Below, piece after piece: positions 5,038 through 6,490 of a DNA stretch of 6,490 nucleotides. Made by a program: the position numbers and the translations under genes. Location of the stretch: the NCBI GenBank assembly GCA_015655565.1, contig JAATEU010000526.1, positions 1 to 6,490 on the forward strand, given 5' to 3'. This DNA is from Clostridiales bacterium. Lineage in GTDB: Bacteria > Bacillota > Clostridia > Lachnospirales > Lachnospiraceae. The notes under the pieces are model-generated. The model saw only the letters and a list, made by a program, of their open reading frames with translations. It did no database searches and was not told the origin of the DNA. Every line of letters begins with the position of its first letter. Within the stretch, counting starts at the first letter, position 1.

Positions 5038-6078
5038 GATGGAACAATGAAAGTTGCAGTTATGAATGGAATTGGTCAAATGGGCTTTGAAGAAAGAGCT
5101 ATTCCAAAGCCTGAAAACAATGAGGTACTTGTAAAACTGGAATATATAGGAATCTGCGGATCGGATTTGCATTACTATGAAACCGGACGTATTGGAGATT
5201 ATATTGTAGAGCCGCCTTTTGTACTGGGACATGAGCCGGGGGGCGTGGTGGTTGAAGTCGGGAGGGATGTAACAAATTTAAAACCAGGAGACCGTGTTGC
5301 CCTGGAACCGGGTAAAACTTGTGGACATTGTGAATTTTGCAGGACCGGAAGATATAATTTATGTCAGGAGGTTATTTTCTTTGCAACTCCTCCGGTGGAC
5401 GGGGTGTTCCAGGAGTATGCAGTTCATGAAGCAGATTTATGCTTTAAACTTCCGGATAATGTTAGTACCTTGGAGGGTGCCTTAATTGAACCTTTGGCAG
5501 TCGGTTTCCATGCAGCAATGCAGGGTGGAGCAAGGGCAGGTCAGACTGCAGTTGTTATGGGCGCGGGGTGTATCGGCCTGGTGTGTATGATGGCACTGAA
5601 AGCTATGGGCGTGGTGAATGTATTTGTAGTGGACATTATGGAAAAAAGATTGGAAAAAGCATTGGAACTGGGAGCAACAAACATTATTAATGCAAGCAAA
5701 ACGGATGCTGTTAAAGCAATCCTGGAACTTACGGAGGGGAAGGGCTGCGACCTGGCGATTGAAGCGGCAGGAACGGAGATTACTACAAGACAGGCCATTT
5801 ATATGACTAAGGCAGGTTCTAATATTGTTTTAGTCGGTTATGGTAAAAGTGGTGAGATGACACTGCCGATGAGCCTTGTTTTAAATAAAGAACTGACCTT
5901 TAAAACCGTATTCCGGTACCGTCATATTTATCCTATGGCAATTGAAGCAGTGGCAGCCGGTAAAGTAAACTTAAAAGGAATCGTAACCGATGAATTTTCA
6001 TTGGAGGATGCCCAGAAAGCCATGGATTACAGTGTAAATAATAAAGCCGATATTGTTAAGGCGGTTATCAAAATATAG
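5035..6078 (+). CDS. zinc-dependent polyol dehydrogenase (sorbitol/xylitol dehydrogenase-like)
   Basis: A 347-aa cytosolic medium-chain dehydrogenase that probably oxidises a polyol such as sorbitol or xylitol to the ketose, or the reverse. Catalytic zinc ligands C41, H66 and E67 are present, with E152 in the IEPLAVGFHA segment; structural zinc cysteines C96, C99, C102 and C110 are all kept. The Rossmann motif is GAGCIG (176-181), and D200 at the end of the second strand indicates NAD rather than NADP. FRYRHIYP (293-300) and the C-terminal VTDEFSLEDAQKAM (317-330) resemble sorbitol/xylitol dehydrogenases, but the exact polyol cannot be told. TTG is the start favoured by the ribosome binding site. 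It has its own promoter and terminator, so it appears monocistronic; no transporter or sugar kinase is adjacent within the window. The neighbouring ROK and AraC regulators are candidate controllers. Confidence 0.93.
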   Translation: MDGTMKVAVMNGIGQMGFEERAIPKPENNEVLVKLEYIGICGSDLHYYETGRIGDYIVEPPFVLGHEPGGVVVEVGRDVTNLKPGDRVALEPGKTCGHCEFCRTGRYNLCQEVIFFATPPVDGVFQEYAVHEADLCFKLPDNVSTLEGALIEPLAVGFHAAMQGGARAGQTAVVMGAGCIGLVCMMALKAMGVVNVFVVDIMEKRLEKALELGATNIINASKTDAVKAILELTEGKGCDLAIEAAGTEITTRQAIYMTKAGSNIVLVGYGKSGEMTLPMSLVLNKELTFKTVFRYRHIYPMAIEAVAAGKVNLKGIVTDEFSLEDAQKAMDYSVNNKADIVKAVIKI

Positions 6079-6116
6079 TAAGGGAGTATATTTTAAGAGC
6101 ATAACTTATGGAAGGA

Positions 6117-6149
6117 TGCTTTTATTTTCCAATAAAAGCAGTGTTTTTT
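6117..6149 (+). terminator. terminator of the polyol dehydrogenase gene
   Basis: TGCTTTTATT (6117-6126) and AATAAAAGCA (6131-6140) form a perfect 10-bp stem with a TTCC loop. Six T residues (6144-6149) follow after 3 nt. It lies 38 bp beyond the stop codon. Confidence 0.75.
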
Positions 6150-6248
6150 ACCAACCTGCATCCAATTATAGTAATATGATTTGTATAACATAATTTTAGG
6201 AAGATGCTGTTTATCAGAATTCTCTCATTTAGTAAAGATTAAATCAAT

Positions 6249-6322
6249 AATAAAGGCTTGTATTTATAAAATCATAAAATAAAGCTATGATAGAAAATGA
6301 TTAATAAATACAGGCTTTTATT
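6249..6322. terminator. long imperfect hairpin between convergent genes
   Basis: The arms 6249-6275 and 6297-6322 pair over about 26 positions with two wobbles, one mismatch and one bulge, around a 21-nt loop. Runs TTTTATTT (6316-6323) on the plus strand and TTTATTATTG on the minus strand fit a bidirectional terminator, serving mainly the AraC gene arriving from the right. Competing smaller stems are ATCATA/TATGAT (6271-6276, 6286-6291) and TACAGG/CCTGTA (6309-6314, 6324-6329). Confidence 0.55.
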
Positions 6323-6371
6323 TCCTGTAAATATATAGTAAGCAGGCGCTTGCGTACCGTACATAAAGTAG

Positions 6372-6490
6372 TTAGTGGAAATTATTTAGCTGTTTACGAT
6401 ATTGTTCAGGAGTCATACCGGTTACTTTCTTAAATATCCTGAAAAAGTATTTGATATTATCATAACCTACTGATTTTGATATTTGATAAA
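6372..6490 (-). CDS. AraC-family transcriptional regulator, 3' end only
   Basis: The minus strand reads into the window from the right edge, giving the last 38 residues and a TAA (6372-6374). The segment carries the second helix-turn-helix signature of AraC/XylS proteins: SVGYDNIKYFFRIFKK, then TGMTPEQYRK, then a short tail ending in NNFH. Family members bind DNA through this C-terminal domain, and many answer to sugars through an N-terminal domain that lies outside the window. The gene converges on the polyol dehydrogenase, with the long hairpin at 6249-6322 as its probable terminator. Its ligand and targets cannot be judged from this fragment. Confidence 0.92.
   Translation of the reverse strand, partial: YQISKSVGYDNIKYFFRIFKKVTGMTPEQYRKQLNNFH

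Overview
The window looks like an ordinary chromosomal segment of a low-GC Gram-positive bacterium, most likely a Clostridia/Lachnospiraceae-type Firmicute. This is inferred from AT-rich spacers, strong AGGAGG-type ribosome binding sites, sigma-A-like promoters, many hairpin-plus-T-tract terminators and protein sequence character; no species-level call is possible. I found no phage, CRISPR array, transposase or defence system.

Layout. Positions 1-187 hold two copies of an 88-bp-spaced direct repeat around a perfect palindrome and a promoter-like box. Then come a 101-aa Dabb-domain protein (188-493) and aspS, aspartyl-tRNA synthetase (557-2347). aspS is probably co-transcribed with the Dabb gene and also served by a promoter inside that gene's 3' end. 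Two tandem terminators follow. Next is a short monocistronic unit for a 57-aa charged helical-hairpin protein (2642-2815), which I found by reading the spacer. It ends in two hairpins.

A RimJ-like GNAT acetyltransferase (3003-3554) and a ROK-family regulator (3590-4711) lie 35 bp apart and probably form one operon, ending at a clear terminator. A 323-bp spacer then carries two inverted repeats and a good promoter for a zinc-dependent polyol dehydrogenase of the sorbitol/xylitol type (5035-6078), which starts at TTG. A convergent spacer with one ordinary terminator and one long imperfect hairpin separates it from the 3' end of an AraC-family regulator on the minus strand (6372 to the window edge).

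How they may work together. The ROK protein has a DNA-binding domain but a degenerate nucleotide-binding loop, so it is more likely a sugar-responsive repressor than a kinase. The polyol dehydrogenase next door, with palindromes in its promoter region, is the natural candidate target, and the AraC protein is a second candidate. This link rests on position only. The least explained items are the repeat/palindrome module at the left edge, the small helical-hairpin gene and the inverted repeats upstream of the dehydrogenase.
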